Both the position numbers and the translations under genes were made by a program. The notes below the pieces were generated by a model that made no database searches, was not told where the DNA came from, and was given only the letters and a program-made list of their open reading frames with translations. Positions 8,219 to 18,007 of a DNA stretch of 64,000 nucleotides are shown in pieces; positions within the stretch are counted from its first letter, which is position 1; every line of letters begins with the position of its first letter. Source of the stretch: Hydromonas duriensis (GTDB taxonomy: Bacteria > Pseudomonadota > Gammaproteobacteria > Burkholderiales > Burkholderiaceae); contig NZ_SNZE01000012.1 of NCBI RefSeq assembly GCF_004363775.1, forward strand, positions 1 through 64,000, written 5' to 3'.

Positions 8219-10540
8219 CTAAATGCGAACCACTGTATCTTGAGCTGCAGTGATTTGCACGGGCATGCCTTTGTGCTCAATATCCAAAGTCGCGCCCTCA
8301 AGCAAGCGGTATGTGGCTTCGCTTTTGTCAATGCGGACTTGCAGTAGGCAATTTTTGATGCGCACATTGAATTGGTAATGTGTCCATTGCTTGGGTAAGA
8401 AGGGTGAAAATTTAACTTGCTTGCCAAATGTGCGTAGACCAGCAAAGCCATAAACCACTGACATCCAAGAACCCGCAAGCGCGGCCGCGTGTACGCCGTG
8501 TTGTGTGTTGTGGTGCAGGTTGTCTACATCTAAACGTGCAGTTTGCATGAAGTAATCATAGGCTTTGTCGGTGTAGCCAACTTCTGCCGCCATGATTGAA
8601 AAAATACAAGATGAGAGCGACGAGTCATGTGTGGTGATGGCTTCGTAGTAATCGTAATTGCGTTTTTTTTGTTCTACACTAAATTCGTGACCCAACAAAA
8701 GCAAAGCCAGGACAACATCGGGTTGTTTACACACTTGGTGGCGGTAAATGACCAGAGGGTGAAAATTTAATAATAAAGGGTATTTGTCGCGTGGCGTATT
8801 GGCAAAGTCCCACAAGGGCTTTTCAAAAAAAGCATCGTCTTGCGCATGAATGCCGCGCTTGGCATCGAAAGGCATTTTCATGTGGGCGGCTGCGTCTTGC
8901 CATATTGCTATTTCTTCAGATGTCAGGTCAATTTTGGTGCGCAGTTCGTGCAATTTTTCGGGGTGGTCTTTGGATAACCATGCGACCAAATTGACCGCGT
9001 ATTGCAAGTGATGGCGAGCCATGGCATTGGTAAAAAGGTTGTTATTGACGAGAGCGGTGTATTCGTCTGGGCCTGTGACGGTATAGATGCCGAACTGTCC
9101 TTGTTCATCAAATCGCCCGAGAGCAGGCCAAATGCGTGTCGTTTCAAACACCATTTCCGCGCCGTGCTCAAGCAAAAAGCTACGGTCATCCGTGACATCG
9201 TTGTATTGGCGAACGGCGTAAGCGATGTCCGCGTTGATGTGGTATTGAGCCGTTCCCGCTGGAAAATACGACGAGCATTCAGGGCCTGTAATCGTGCGCC
9301 AAGGATAGAGCGCGCCTTTGGTGTGCGACATTTCACGCGCCCGCGCCCGTGCTGCGTCTAAGGTGCTGGCACGGTACTCAAGCAGTCGACGCGCAATGTC
9401 GGGGCGGGTGTGCAAGAAAAATGGCAACACATAAATCTCTGTGTCCCAAAAATAATGACCGTCATACCCCGCACCCGTCACGCCTTTGGCCGCGATATTG
9501 GTTTTGCCATCTCGTCCAGCCGATTGCAAGAGATGAAATTGACCGAACCGCATGCCCTGCTGCAAAGAGTCATCTCCACCAATTTCAACATTTGCATTGA
9601 GCCAAAATTCATTTAAATAAGCCTCTTGTTCGGCCACTAAACCATCAAAGCCGATTGTTTTTGCTGTGTCTAATGAGTGTTTGGCGACGCGGGTCATGTC
9701 GTCCGAGTCCACGGTTTGGCTGGTGATGTATGCCCCAAATTTAACCACGCTGATGGCTTGGTTTGCCTCAGCAATTTTTGCGAACACAACATTGGTTTGT
9801 TGTTCATCGTGAGCCAGCCTTGTTGGCGTTTGGTCGTGAGTGACGCTGCTGACAACTTTCAAATCGCTGTGGTGCGTGCCGTGGGTAAACGCAGCAAAAT
9901 CCTCACTCGATTCAAAAGCAATATAGTCCAAACTACCGCCAAGTGATGCGCCCACACGAGGGTCGTCGCCTGCCATGAGTGCGCGTGGTAAATTGGTGAT
10001 GCTTGATGTGATACTGATGTCCCCTGTAAAGTTCAACGGTGTCAGTGCGTAGCGAACGGCGACAATGGACATGTGTGTAAAACTCACCAAACGCTCACTA
10101 AGGATACGAATTTTTTGCCCGCTTGGGCTGGTCCACACGAAGCTGCGGGTCAATACCCCTGTTTGAAAATCAAGTTGACGGCTGTAATCGCTGATGCGGC
10201 CAAGGTTTGCGTCAAAAGGGATGCCGTCAATGCTGAATGTCATACCTGTCACATTAGGCACGCGAACAATAAACTGATTGGTGTGAGCAAAGCCATAGGC
10301 GGCTTCTGGATACACAATCGGCTCGCTTTCATAAAAACCATTGATGAACACGTCATTTTGCATCGTGCCCGCCCAAAGTTCACCTTCTTCTTGCGCACCG
10401 CGTACGCCAATTTGCCCATTGCCTAAGCAAAACAGTGTTTCATGCAACGCAGCTTGTGCGCTGTCAAATGAAGACTCTCGAATGCCCCACGGCTCGACGG
10501 CGATATGAGAATGACTGCTGTGTTGAGCGTTGTGGTGCAT
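8219..10540 (-). CDS. GH65 disaccharide phosphorylase (maltose/trehalose/kojibiose type)
   Basis: 773 aa, the usual length of family GH65. An N-terminal beta-sandwich (EPWGIRESSFD near residue 16, LGNGQIGVRG near 39) leads into the (alpha/alpha)6 barrel. FWDTEIYVLPF is at 364-374, LYPWRTITG near 411, and GTAQYHINADIAYA at 429-442. The general acid Glu493 is in TGPDEYTALVNNN. The phosphate-site segments YRHQVCKQPDVV and HDSSLS (638-643) are present. The family cleaves alpha-glucosyl disaccharides with phosphate and inversion to beta-glucose 1-phosphate. The exact disaccharide is not decided by what I can see. It is followed by pgmB, which uses the product. No sugar transporter lies beside it. 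Confidence 0.9.
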   Translation of the reverse strand: MHHNAQHSSHSHIAVEPWGIRESSFDSAQAALHETLFCLGNGQIGVRGAQEEGELWAGTMQNDVFINGFYESEPIVYPEAAYGFAHTNQFIVRVPNVTGMTFSIDGIPFDANLGRISDYSRQLDFQTGVLTRSFVWTSPSGQKIRILSERLVSFTHMSIVAVRYALTPLNFTGDISITSSITNLPRALMAGDDPRVGASLGGSLDYIAFESSEDFAAFTHGTHHSDLKVVSSVTHDQTPTRLAHDEQQTNVVFAKIAEANQAISVVKFGAYITSQTVDSDDMTRVAKHSLDTAKTIGFDGLVAEQEAYLNEFWLNANVEIGGDDSLQQGMRFGQFHLLQSAGRDGKTNIAAKGVTGAGYDGHYFWDTEIYVLPFFLHTRPDIARRLLEYRASTLDAARARAREMSHTKGALYPWRTITGPECSSYFPAGTAQYHINADIAYAVRQYNDVTDDRSFLLEHGAEMVFETTRIWPALGRFDEQGQFGIYTVTGPDEYTALVNNNLFTNAMARHHLQYAVNLVAWLSKDHPEKLHELRTKIDLTSEEIAIWQDAAAHMKMPFDAKRGIHAQDDAFFEKPLWDFANTPRDKYPLLLNFHPLVIYRHQVCKQPDVVLALLLLGHEFSVEQKKRNYDYYEAITTHDSSLSSCIFSIMAAEVGYTDKAYDYFMQTARLDVDNLHHNTQHGVHAAALAGSWMSVVYGFAGLRTFGKQVKFSPFLPKQWTHYQFNVRIKNCLLQVRIDKSEATYRLLEGATLDIEHKGMPVQITAAQDTVVRI

Positions 10541-10930
10541 GAGTCTTCCTTTATTTAATCAGGTTATTTTATTAAAATATATTGATTCTACAATAAATAT
10601 TTTTGGGTTGTAAGTTAATTGTATGGGTGTCGGAGTGAAAGCACAGGGCGATGCACATGCTATTGTGAACATAAGTGTATCAATTAAAAATTTATTTTGT
10701 ATTATCATGATTCAAAAGGATTTAACAGGATTCAAAAGTTAAAGCACATTTATTGGGTGTGTATATCAGTCAGCATCGTTGTTGATTATTCGTGATGGTC
10801 CTGCCGTTGATGTTTTTCACAAAATATCTTTCGTGGTGCGGAACAACTCCTCAAGTGTTAACGTATTTATGGCTTGGCTTGAGAATCATTTTCAGCTCAA
10901 CGTTTGTAGAAAAAATAAGAAAGAGTAACC
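10541..10930. other. Divergent intergenic region between the GH65 gene and sdaA
   Basis: About 390 bp, AT-rich, between two divergently transcribed genes, so it must hold both promoters. Near the GH65 start a minus-strand TTGTAG with TAAAAT 16 bp further on is a possible promoter. I recognise no riboswitch, small ORF or RNA gene. Confidence 0.4.
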
Positions 10931-12331
10931 ATGGCTGTTTCAGTATTTGATTTGTTCAAAATAGGTATTGGCCCTTCAAGTTCGCATACCGTCGGCCCTA
11001 TGCGTGCGGCAAAAATGTTTGCTGAATCTTTGCAAAAAAACGAATGGTTGGCGCAGACGAACCGAGTGCGCGCGCAAATGTATGGCTCGCTCGGTTTGAC
11101 AGGCGTCGGGCACGGCACAGATAAGGGCGTTTTGCTTGGTTTGTTGGGTTACTCGCCTGATACCGTGCCGATTGAAACGGTGCAGGATGAGCTGGATAAA
11201 ATCGCTCTTGACCAGCGGATTTTTTTGTTGGGGACGCATGAGGTTGGCTTTAGCCTGAAACACGATTTAATCTTACACCGCCGCCAAGCCTTAGCCGAAC
11301 ACCCTAACGGCATGAAATTCACGGCTTATGATGCAGATGACAACGCGATTGTTGAGCGTAAATATTTATCGGTCGGCGGTGGCTTTGTCGTGACTGTGGG
11401 TATGGATCCAGCCCCCGTGCTCGAAGCATACAATGAGGTCAAATACCCATTCGCCAGCGCAAAAGAGTTGCTTGCAATTTGTGAACGAGAGCGCCTTACG
11501 ATTGCGCAAGTCATGTTGGCGAATGAGCAGACATGGCGCAGTGAAGCCGAAGTGCGAGAAGAGCTTATTAAAATTTGGCGCGTCATGCAAACATGTGTGG
11601 CCCGCGGCTGCGGCATTGACAATCCAGATGCAACAGGCTATCTCCCAGGTGGCTTGAATGTGAAACGCCGTGCCGCCGAGCTTTACACGCAGTTGACCAA
11701 GCACGCCGAACGTGCACTCGCCGACCCTTTGTCGGTGATGGATTGGGTGAATTTATACGCCATCGCGGTCAATGAAGAAAATGCAGCAGGCGGGCGTGTT
11801 GTGACCGCGCCGACCAATGGTGCAGCGGGTGTCATTCCTGCGGTGTTGCATTATTACGAACGCTTTACCCCAAATGCACGTCCGAATGATAACGAAGGAA
11901 TCATTACCTTTTTGCTCACTGCAGGCGCGGTTGGGATTTTGTACAAACTCAATGCCTCAATTTCAGGAGCGGAAGTCGGCTGCCAAGGCGAAGTGGGTGT
12001 TGCGTGTTCGATGGCGGCGGCGGGTTTAGCGGCGGCGCAGGGCGGCAACACAGCGCAAATTGAAAATGCCGCAGAAATTGGCATGGAACATAATCTCGGT
12101 TTGACATGCGACCCCGTTGGCGGCTTGGTGCAAATCCCTTGTATAGAGCGCAACGCCATGGGGGCAATCAAAGCAGTGAATGCCGCTCGCATGGCGCTGC
12201 GAGGCGATGGTGCGCATCATGTGTCGCTCGATATGGTCATCAAAACCATGCGCGATACGGGCGCAGACATGAAGAGTAAATATAAAGAAACCGCCAAAGG
12301 CGGCTTGGCGGTTAATATGGTGGAATGTTGA
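10931..12331 (+). CDS. sdaA: L-serine ammonia-lyase, iron-sulfur dependent
   Basis: 466 aa, single-chain type with the beta domain first ([21 protein letters not shown]) and the catalytic alpha domain after it. Three cluster cysteines are visible: Cys351 ([10 protein letters not shown]), Cys393 (LTCDPVGG) and Cys404 ([10 protein letters not shown]). Their spacing of 42 and 11 residues matches the known 4Fe-4S-binding family. The [22 protein letters not shown] and [10 protein letters not shown] segments are conserved. The enzyme deaminates L-serine to pyruvate and ammonia. It is monocistronic as far as can be seen, transcribed away from the GH65 gene. Confidence 0.96.
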   Translation: MAVSVFDLFKIGIGPSSSHTVGPMRAAKMFAESLQKNEWLAQTNRVRAQMYGSLGLTGVGHGTDKGVLLGLLGYSPDTVPIETVQDELDKIALDQRIFLLGTHEVGFSLKHDLILHRRQALAEHPNGMKFTAYDADDNAIVERKYLSVGGGFVVTVGMDPAPVLEAYNEVKYPFASAKELLAICERERLTIAQVMLANEQTWRSEAEVREELIKIWRVMQTCVARGCGIDNPDATGYLPGGLNVKRRAAELYTQLTKHAERALADPLSVMDWVNLYAIAVNEENAAGGRVVTAPTNGAAGVIPAVLHYYERFTPNARPNDNEGIITFLLTAGAVGILYKLNASISGAEVGCQGEVGVACSMAAAGLAAAQGGNTAQIENAAEIGMEHNLGLTCDPVGGLVQIPCIERNAMGAIKAVNAARMALRGDGAHHVSLDMVIKTMRDTGADMKSKYKETAKGGLAVNMVEC

Positions 12332-12474
12332 GTGCATCATTCAATAACCCATGCGGCGACTGCATGTATGAAGACGTGTAAAATGTACCCTTGTCATGAG
12401 GTGTCGTGAGGCATTGAAAATCATGGTGAATGAGCAGAAGCTAGATTATTTACATGGTTAAAAAGGACTCTGTT

Positions 12475-12837
12475 ATGAAAAAAATAGTATTGATTGTGTC
12501 GGCGTTTATGTTGGTTTGTGGGGTTCAAGTTGCTTCGGCCAAAACGTCTACACTAACCCTGTCTGCGGGTAAAGCCGTGCATTATCAATGTGATAATGGC
12601 GCACGAGTCAGCGGCATTTACTACAACTTATCCGACAATAGTTTGAGCTTTGTTAAACTTACATTCAACAAAGAGCAATATACTTTGCCCAGCGTGGTCG
12701 CGGCCAGTGGGGTGCGTTACAGTGATGGGCGCATGCTTGAATGGTGGGAACATGCTGGCGAAGTGCTATTTAATCAGGAAGTGAACAACTCGTCTTCGTC
12801 TGCTGTTGTTTGTAAGGAAGTTGCGACGCATCGTTAA
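12475..12837 (+). CDS. Secreted MliC-family (C-type lysozyme inhibitor-like) protein
   Basis: 120 aa from the ATG at 12475, chosen because an AGGA box lies 7 nt upstream and the product begins with a clean signal peptide (MKKIVLIVSAFMLVCGV, ending VASA near residue 22). The mature part carries the MliC/PliC signature: HYQCDNGARVSG, a lone-strand pattern, then ASGVRYSDGRMLEWWEHAGEV, where the invariant SG-x-RY and WW sit. Two cysteines could form a disulfide. Relatives inhibit host or predator lysozyme by inserting a conserved loop in the active site. No lipobox is seen, so it should be periplasmic. The family call rests on the motif only. Confidence 0.75.
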   Translation: MKKIVLIVSAFMLVCGVQVASAKTSTLTLSAGKAVHYQCDNGARVSGIYYNLSDNSLSFVKLTFNKEQYTLPSVVAASGVRYSDGRMLEWWEHAGEVLFNQEVNNSSSSAVVCKEVATHR

Positions 12838-12941
12838 TTTGAACGCATCAATGGGTCGTGAACATACCAGCGCATGACAAGCAGCAACCACGGTTTTTAA
12901 AATCGCGTAAAATGCACAAATATGGATTGAGGACAAAAGTG

Positions 12942-12974
12942 CAGCTTGGCGGTAAATGAAGCTGACCGCTTTTT
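12942..12974 (+). promoter_or_regulatory. Possible pseudoknot or switching hairpins in the mliC-gst gap
   Basis: CAGCTT (12942-12947) can pair with AAGCTG (12959-12964). GGCGGT, which lies in the loop of that stem (12948-12953), can pair with ACCGCT (12965-12970), directly 3' of it. This is the arrangement of an H-type pseudoknot or of two mutually exclusive hairpins. The second stem is followed by TTTT, so it may simply terminate mliC transcription. Confidence 0.35.
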
Positions 12975-13040
12975 AATAGCCAACATCAATTCGTCAATAG
13001 TCAAAAGCCCTGCTCAAGATTGGGTAAAAATTTAATATTG

Positions 13041-13075
13041 AAAAGCGGATTTAGCAGAATCGCTTTTTATTTTTT
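13041..13075 (+). terminator. Terminator-like hairpin immediately upstream of the GST start
   Basis: AAAAGCGGATT (13041-13051) pairs with AATCGCTTTT (13058-13067) with one bulged G, and is followed by TATTTTTT. The T run abuts the AAGGA ribosome binding site of the GST gene, so the hairpin sits in that gene's leader rather than near the end of the preceding gene 200 bp away. Confidence 0.5.
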
Positions 13076-13086
13076 AAGGAAAACAC

Positions 13087-13716
13087 ATGAAGTTGTATTT
13101 TTACGCAGGGGCATGCTCGCTCGTTCCGCATATTGTTGCTCGTGAGTTAAATTTAGATGTGACCGCACTTGCTGCGCCACGTCCAGACGACGCAGGCCGA
13201 GCAGAATATTTAGATAAAGTCAATCCGCTGGGTGCAGTGCCTGCTTTGCAGTTGGATGATAATCGTGTGTTGACGCAAAACTTGGCGATTGTTGAGTACT
13301 TGGCTGCTCAAGGTCAAGCGGGCATTGTGTATCCACAGTTGGGTACGTTTGAGCATGCACAAGCCTTGCGCTGGTTGTCGTTTGCCAATTCGGATTTGCA
13401 CCCAGCATTTAAACCATTATTTGCACCGCAACGTTTCACCACAGACGAGGCGAGTTTTGACTCAGTGAAAGACTTGGCGAAAGACCGTGTTTTGGACTTA
13501 TACGCTTACCTGAACACAGAGTATCAAGGTAAAGATTGGATTGCGGGCAACCAGTATTCAGCGGCAGACGTTTATATTTATGTGACCTATCGCTGGGCCA
13601 CTCGCATGGGCTTGGATGTATCACCTTTTGCCAACCTTCGTGCCATGGCTGACCGCATTCAAGCTCGTCCAGCCGTAGTTAAAGCCTTGGCCGAACAAAA
13701 CCAACCTGCCATCTAA
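13087..13716 (+). CDS. gst: Glutathione S-transferase, bacterial beta class
   Basis: 209 aa. The thioredoxin-fold N-terminus is MKLYFYAGACSLVPH with Cys10, the residue that forms the mixed disulfide with glutathione in beta-class enzymes. NPLGAVPALQ supplies the cis-Pro loop, and TQNLAIVEYLA binds the gamma-glutamyl part. The C-terminal helical domain includes WIAGNQYSAADVYIYVTYRW, the N-capping segment of the family. It is a cytosolic enzyme of detoxification or oxidative-stress defence; the physiological substrate is unknown. The ribosome binding site AAGGA lies at 13076-13080. It precedes hemC on the same strand by 21 bp. Confidence 0.93.
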   Translation: MKLYFYAGACSLVPHIVARELNLDVTALAAPRPDDAGRAEYLDKVNPLGAVPALQLDDNRVLTQNLAIVEYLAAQGQAGIVYPQLGTFEHAQALRWLSFANSDLHPAFKPLFAPQRFTTDEASFDSVKDLAKDRVLDLYAYLNTEYQGKDWIAGNQYSAADVYIYVTYRWATRMGLDVSPFANLRAMADRIQARPAVVKALAEQNQPAI

Positions 13717-13737
13717 AATTTATCACTTCTTTCATTG

Positions 13738-14676
13738 ATGACCCCTTTAAAAAAAATCACCATAGCCACGCGCGAGTCACGACTTGCGTTGTGGCAAGCC
13801 CATTTTGTCAAAGCCGCACTTGAGCATCATCACCCAAGTTTGACCGTAGAACTGCTTGGAATGACAACGCGTGGAGACCAAATTTTAGACCAAAGCTTAT
13901 CGAAAATTGGTGGCAAAGGTTTATTTGTTAAAGAATTGGAAACCGCTTTGCAAGAAGGGCGTGCTGATTTAGCGGTGCACTCGCTCAAAGATGTGCCGAT
14001 GGTGTTGCCAGAGGGTTTTACGCTCGCATGCGTGATGGCTCGAGAGGATGCGCGCGATGCTTTTATTTCAAATAAATACAGTGCTTTAAATGAGCTACCC
14101 GAAGGGGCGGTTGTGGGCACGTCCAGTTTGCGCCGTGCGGCGCAACTGCGCGCCCGCTTCCCTCATCTGAGTATTGAATCCTTGCGTGGTAACCTTGATA
14201 CGCGATTGCGAAAATTAGATGAAGGGCAGTACGACGCGATTTTGCTCGCCGCCGCAGGTGTTAAGCGTTTAGGCATGGGAGAACGCATTAAAGCATTATT
14301 GTCTTTGGATGATGCGTTGCCCGCTGCGGGGCAAGGTGCTTTAGGGATTGAAATTGCCAATGGGCGCGATGATGTCGCGGCTCTGCTCGCACCGCTGCAT
14401 GATGCGGATACATTTGTCTGTACGGCGGCTGAACGCGCGGTGTCGCGTGCGCTGGGTGGCTCGTGCCAAACCCCTTTAGCAGCACATGCGATTTTAGAAC
14501 ATCAAGAACTTTATTTACGCGCCAGCTTGGCTTTGCCCGATGGTTCGCGTGTGTTGACTGCACAAGCCCGAGGTGAACGCAGCCAGCCAGAATCGCTCGC
14601 TCAAGGGGTGGTGAATCAACTGTACATGCAAGGGGCTCAGTCGATATTAGATGCGTTGCTTGCGTCGCCGCATTAG
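13738..14676 (+). CDS. hemC: Hydroxymethylbilane synthase (porphobilinogen deaminase)
   Basis: 312 aa. The ATG at 13738 is preferred over the TTG one codon earlier. Visible motifs: [71 protein letters not shown]. Cys243, the dipyrromethane cofactor attachment site, is in [13 protein letters not shown]. It polymerises four porphobilinogens to hydroxymethylbilane. It is the first gene of a hemC-hemD pair followed by hemX-hemY. Confidence 0.97.
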   Translation: MTPLKKITIATRESRLALWQAHFVKAALEHHHPSLTVELLGMTTRGDQILDQSLSKIGGKGLFVKELETALQEGRADLAVHSLKDVPMVLPEGFTLACVMAREDARDAFISNKYSALNELPEGAVVGTSSLRRAAQLRARFPHLSIESLRGNLDTRLRKLDEGQYDAILLAAAGVKRLGMGERIKALLSLDDALPAAGQGALGIEIANGRDDVAALLAPLHDADTFVCTAAERAVSRALGGSCQTPLAAHAILEHQELYLRASLALPDGSRVLTAQARGERSQPESLAQGVVNQLYMQGAQSILDALLASPH

Positions 14677-14689
14677 TTGGTCGTCAAAC

Positions 14690-15460
14690 ATGCGCACTGT
14701 TGTCTTGACTCGTCCTCAGCCTGTGCATGATGGCGTCTCATCTTTTTTGAGTCAGCGACATGTCCCGCTCTTGTCCTTGCCAACTTTGCATGTCGGTTTG
14801 CGCATCCATCCTGAATTTGAGTCTCATCTCCAACACAATTGGAACGCTTATCATGGCGTGATGTTTGTCAGTCAACACGCCGTGCAGTTTGCGGCGCAAC
14901 GCTTACAGGCTTTAAATTTAAACTGGCGCACTGAGCTTTGGGCGGCTGCGGTGGGTCAAACGACGGCGGTTAGCGTGCAAAGAGCGTGGCCTCATGCTCA
15001 GGTGATTTGTCCAGCAGTCAATGAAATGCCCGATTCAGAACGCTTATGGTCAACCTTGCAGTCGCAAACAGCGGACTGGGCAAGCCAACGTGTCCTGATT
15101 GTTCGGGCACAAAATGGCCGCGATGCTTTTCTCAATTGGTTACGAGGGGCGGGCGCAACGGTGGACGTGTGGTCGTGCTACCAACGCGAAAACTTGAGCT
15201 GGTCCGAGTTGCAATATCATGCTTTTGTTTCAGCTTTGCATCAAACGGGGGTGGTGTTGTCCATCACCAGTCAAGAAGGTTTAAATTCGCTGTTGAACAA
15301 TCTTCAACACTTAAACGAGCGGGATAAACATACACTGTTACAGCAACCCGTTTTAACCTTGCACCCCAGCATTGCAACGCATGCGCGCAAGTGTGGGTTT
15401 GTAAGTGTTCACGTTGCGCCGATTGCCGAGCTTGGCGCACACTTGGCTCAGTTGGCATAA
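14690..15460 (+). CDS. hemD: Uroporphyrinogen-III synthase
   Basis: 256 aa. The start MRTVVLTRPQ at 14690 gives the usual family N-terminus. Sequence is divergent, as usual for HemD, but the two-lobe pattern is visible: GVMFVSQHAVQFAAQRL near the first lobe, VLIVRAQNGRDAFLNWLRGAGA in the middle, YQRENLSW, and VVLSITSQEGLNSLLNNL near the end. It closes and inverts ring D of hydroxymethylbilane. It starts 13 bp after hemC. A strong hairpin follows the stop. Confidence 0.9.
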   Translation: MRTVVLTRPQPVHDGVSSFLSQRHVPLLSLPTLHVGLRIHPEFESHLQHNWNAYHGVMFVSQHAVQFAAQRLQALNLNWRTELWAAAVGQTTAVSVQRAWPHAQVICPAVNEMPDSERLWSTLQSQTADWASQRVLIVRAQNGRDAFLNWLRGAGATVDVWSCYQRENLSWSELQYHAFVSALHQTGVVLSITSQEGLNSLLNNLQHLNERDKHTLLQQPVLTLHPSIATHARKCGFVSVHVAPIAELGAHLAQLA

Positions 15461-15498
15461 TCACCCAATACACCGTAATCCGTTTAAATCCTTGACTG

Positions 15499-15526
15499 AA
15501 AACGCGCAGCTGGCGCGTTTTGTTTT
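15499..15526 (+). terminator. Intrinsic terminator between hemD and hemX
   Basis: AAAACGCGC (15499-15507) pairs perfectly with GCGCGTTTT (15513-15521) around a 5-nt loop, followed by GTTTT. It suggests that hemXY expression is at least partly separate from hemCD. Confidence 0.65.
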
Positions 15527-15582
15527 ACAATGGACTGTAAGACAAATCCTCCGAATGAGTCGGAGCAATCAAGAGGATCATT

Positions 15583-16731
15583 ATGGACAGCCAACAAAAC
15601 ATCACCCCTAACACACCCGCCAAAAAAGAAGGGTCTTTCAAACGCAAGTTGATTTGGCTGTGCGTGGTCGGCATTGTCAGTGGTTCGGGTTATTTGGCCT
15701 ATCAGCAAGGCGCATTGGACGGTTATTTACCGACGATGCTGAAAGCACACAAGGAAAGCGCGGCGCAAATAAAGTCTGCTGCTGAATCGCAAGCTCCTGC
15801 AGCTTCCGTCGCATCGCCATCATCAGATGCACAAAATGCGGATGCGCCCGCAACTTCGGCTGCACAGCCTGCTGCGACAGCGACGGATTTACAAGCAGCA
15901 TTGGTGCAGCAGTTGCAACAACAAAGTCGTGGTAATGAGGTGGTCAACTCAAATATGGCGGCCGCCCCGATTGTACTGGCGATTAATGGCGCTCCCGCCA
16001 ATGCATTGCTGACCGCCTATGACGCTCAATGGCAATGGGCCGGCATCCAGCAAGATTTTACTCAGCGCGCCGATACAACGTTGACCTTGCAAAATGTACA
16101 AAACCTCAAAGCACAATTACAAGCGGTACATGAACCTGCCTTTGGCCCTGCTTTAAGCGCACTCGCGCAAGCAGAAAGTCAGCTGAAATTGTGGAGTAGC
16201 GTCCCTACGGCGACTTACTTGAGCGATTTACAGCGTGCATTGGTTGCCGTAGAGCAACTGGATGTCAAGACGAATGCACAAAATGCTGAAGTCAATCCTG
16301 CCGCTTTATCATGGTGGGAACGCATCATTGCCAGTATGAAAAATGTGGTCGAGATTAAGAAAATTGACAGTGCAAAAGAAGCACAAATGCTTAATCCTGC
16401 GACGGCCGCGCTGGTGAAACAAAGTATTCTTGCGCGATTGATGAGTGCGCAATGGGCGGCGCAAACGGGACAATGGCCTCTGGCACAAGCGAATGCCGTT
16501 GCCGCGCAGACTATGGCCGTGCAGTGGTCCGACCCCACTGCTTTATCCGCGCCACAGGCATTGATTGATAACAAAGTTTTCCCCGCCGCGCCTGATTTCT
16601 CCGCTGTGACCACCGCGCTGCAACAAGCCCGTGCACAATTAACCAGCATAATGCGTGCTCAACAAACTGCCCCTGCTGTCCCTGCGACACCAGCACCTTC
16701 AAGCACGCCTGTCCAAAAAGGTGGTGCATAA
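15583..16731 (+). CDS. hemX: HemX-family membrane protein (not a demonstrated methyltransferase)
   Basis: 382 aa. A short basic cytosolic tail precedes one membrane helix at about residues 25-42 (LIWLCVVGIVSGSGYLAY). An Ala/Ser/Gln-rich, low-complexity linker follows (about 60-105), then a periplasmic helical domain with the HemX pattern (VQNLKAQLQAVHEPAFGPAL and SWWERIIASMKNVVEIKKID). HemX is often annotated as uroporphyrinogen III C-methyltransferase because of fusions elsewhere, but no methylase domain is present here. Its role is unclear; it is thought to act with HemY at the membrane in tetrapyrrole metabolism. The stop overlaps the hemY start (TAATG). Confidence 0.88.
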   Translation: MDSQQNITPNTPAKKEGSFKRKLIWLCVVGIVSGSGYLAYQQGALDGYLPTMLKAHKESAAQIKSAAESQAPAASVASPSSDAQNADAPATSAAQPAATATDLQAALVQQLQQQSRGNEVVNSNMAAAPIVLAINGAPANALLTAYDAQWQWAGIQQDFTQRADTTLTLQNVQNLKAQLQAVHEPAFGPALSALAQAESQLKLWSSVPTATYLSDLQRALVAVEQLDVKTNAQNAEVNPAALSWWERIIASMKNVVEIKKIDSAKEAQMLNPATAALVKQSILARLMSAQWAAQTGQWPLAQANAVAAQTMAVQWSDPTALSAPQALIDNKVFPAAPDFSAVTTALQQARAQLTSIMRAQQTAPAVPATPAPSSTPVQKGGA

Positions 16732-17918
16732 TGAAACAATTTATTTGGTTTATTTTCTTTCTAGCAGCCGCTGCGGGCATAGCCTATGGCTCACGTTACT
16801 ACCCAGGAACGGCGCAATTTATTGTGGCCTCTCATCAAATCAGCATGTCGATTTATGTGTTCGCGATTCTGTTTTTAATCTTGATTGTGTTGTTTTCAGT
16901 GATTTGGCGGATGTATCGTGCGACCATGGGTTTGCCCTCGCGCTGGCGTGATTCGCGGGCAAAGAAAAGAGAATATCGCTCAATTGCTGCGGTGCAAACG
17001 GCCACCATCGCTTTACATGAAGGTCGTTGGGCGCATGCGCATAATGCGGCAAAGGTGGCCGCCAAGTTACCTCAATCAGCGGGCTTGGCCGCTTTGATAG
17101 GTGCAGCGAGTGCGCATGCACAAGCAAAACCTGCAGAGGCACTTGCATGGCTGGCGCAATTGGATGGCAACGATGTTTTCTCGGATGCCAAATATTTGCA
17201 ACAAGCCGAAATGGCACTCAAGACCAATGACAGCAGCCTCGCATTGACGGCTCTCGATAAAGCATCGGCCACCGTGCGCAAACACAGCTTGCGTTTTAGA
17301 GACTTGCAAATTCAAGCGCATGCCCAATCAGGTCATTGGCATGAAGTGTTGCAGTTGGCGAAAGACAAAAAATGGGGCGTGGCTCAAGGCATAAAAGACC
17401 AGTGGTTCATTCAAGCGACTTTGGGTTTAGTTAAAGACGAGGCCGTATCTGCAACATATTTGCGCGGTATTTACAAAGACATGTCGCAAGGCGTTCGTGC
17501 CCATGACGAAGTGTTATCGGCCTATGCTCAAGCCATGATTACTCGTGGCGAAAAAGCCGAGGCTCGTCGTGTGCTCGAAGAGGCGCAACGTGACAATTGG
17601 CGACCTGATTTATTGAAAGCTTATGTGGCCGCCGCAGATGAAAACAGTGTAACCGCCCAGTTGAAAATGATAGAAGTGTGGGAAAACCAGCGTAACACAG
17701 AAGGTAAAAAAGATGCACAATTACTGTGTGCTGCGGGTCTGTTGTGCCTAAAAGCCCAGCTTTGGGGGCGCGCCAAAGCTAATTTTCAAAACAGTCTCAA
17801 CATTACCCCCAGCATACAAGCGCACTTTGGTTTGGCTCAAACTTATCGAGCAGTGGGTGATGCATCCAATGCGCAGTTAGAAGAGGCCAAAGCCGCGGCT
17901 TTGGCGGTGGGTGTTTAA
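16731..17918 (+). CDS. hemY: HemY-family TPR membrane protein
   Basis: 395 aa. Two N-terminal membrane helices (IWFIFFLAAAAGIAYG and IYVFAILFLILIVLFSVIW) precede the GLPSRWRDSRAKKREYRSI basic loop. Helical TPR repeats then run to the C-terminus (for example EALAWLAQLDGNDVFSDAKYL and AKANFQNSLNITPSIQAHFGLAQ). This matches the HemY family of gamma- and betaproteobacteria, unrelated to the protoporphyrinogen oxidase of the same name in Bacillus. It is thought to organise late haem steps at the inner membrane. It is translationally coupled to hemX by a one-base overlap. Confidence 0.92.
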   Translation: MKQFIWFIFFLAAAAGIAYGSRYYPGTAQFIVASHQISMSIYVFAILFLILIVLFSVIWRMYRATMGLPSRWRDSRAKKREYRSIAAVQTATIALHEGRWAHAHNAAKVAAKLPQSAGLAALIGAASAHAQAKPAEALAWLAQLDGNDVFSDAKYLQQAEMALKTNDSSLALTALDKASATVRKHSLRFRDLQIQAHAQSGHWHEVLQLAKDKKWGVAQGIKDQWFIQATLGLVKDEAVSATYLRGIYKDMSQGVRAHDEVLSAYAQAMITRGEKAEARRVLEEAQRDNWRPDLLKAYVAAADENSVTAQLKMIEVWENQRNTEGKKDAQLLCAAGLLCLKAQLWGRAKANFQNSLNITPSIQAHFGLAQTYRAVGDASNAQLEEAKAAALAVGV

Positions 17919-18007
17919 GTATTTTTCATTGCTCCATACATATAAAATGCGTCACTTGATTAAATAGATTCAATAACAAAAGCACTCAAGTGAGCCAAAA
18001 GTCTGAT

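Noticed and set aside
15583-16731. hemX as a true uroporphyrinogen III methyltransferase
   Set aside because: No SAM-methylase fold is present; the annotation comes from fusion proteins in other species.
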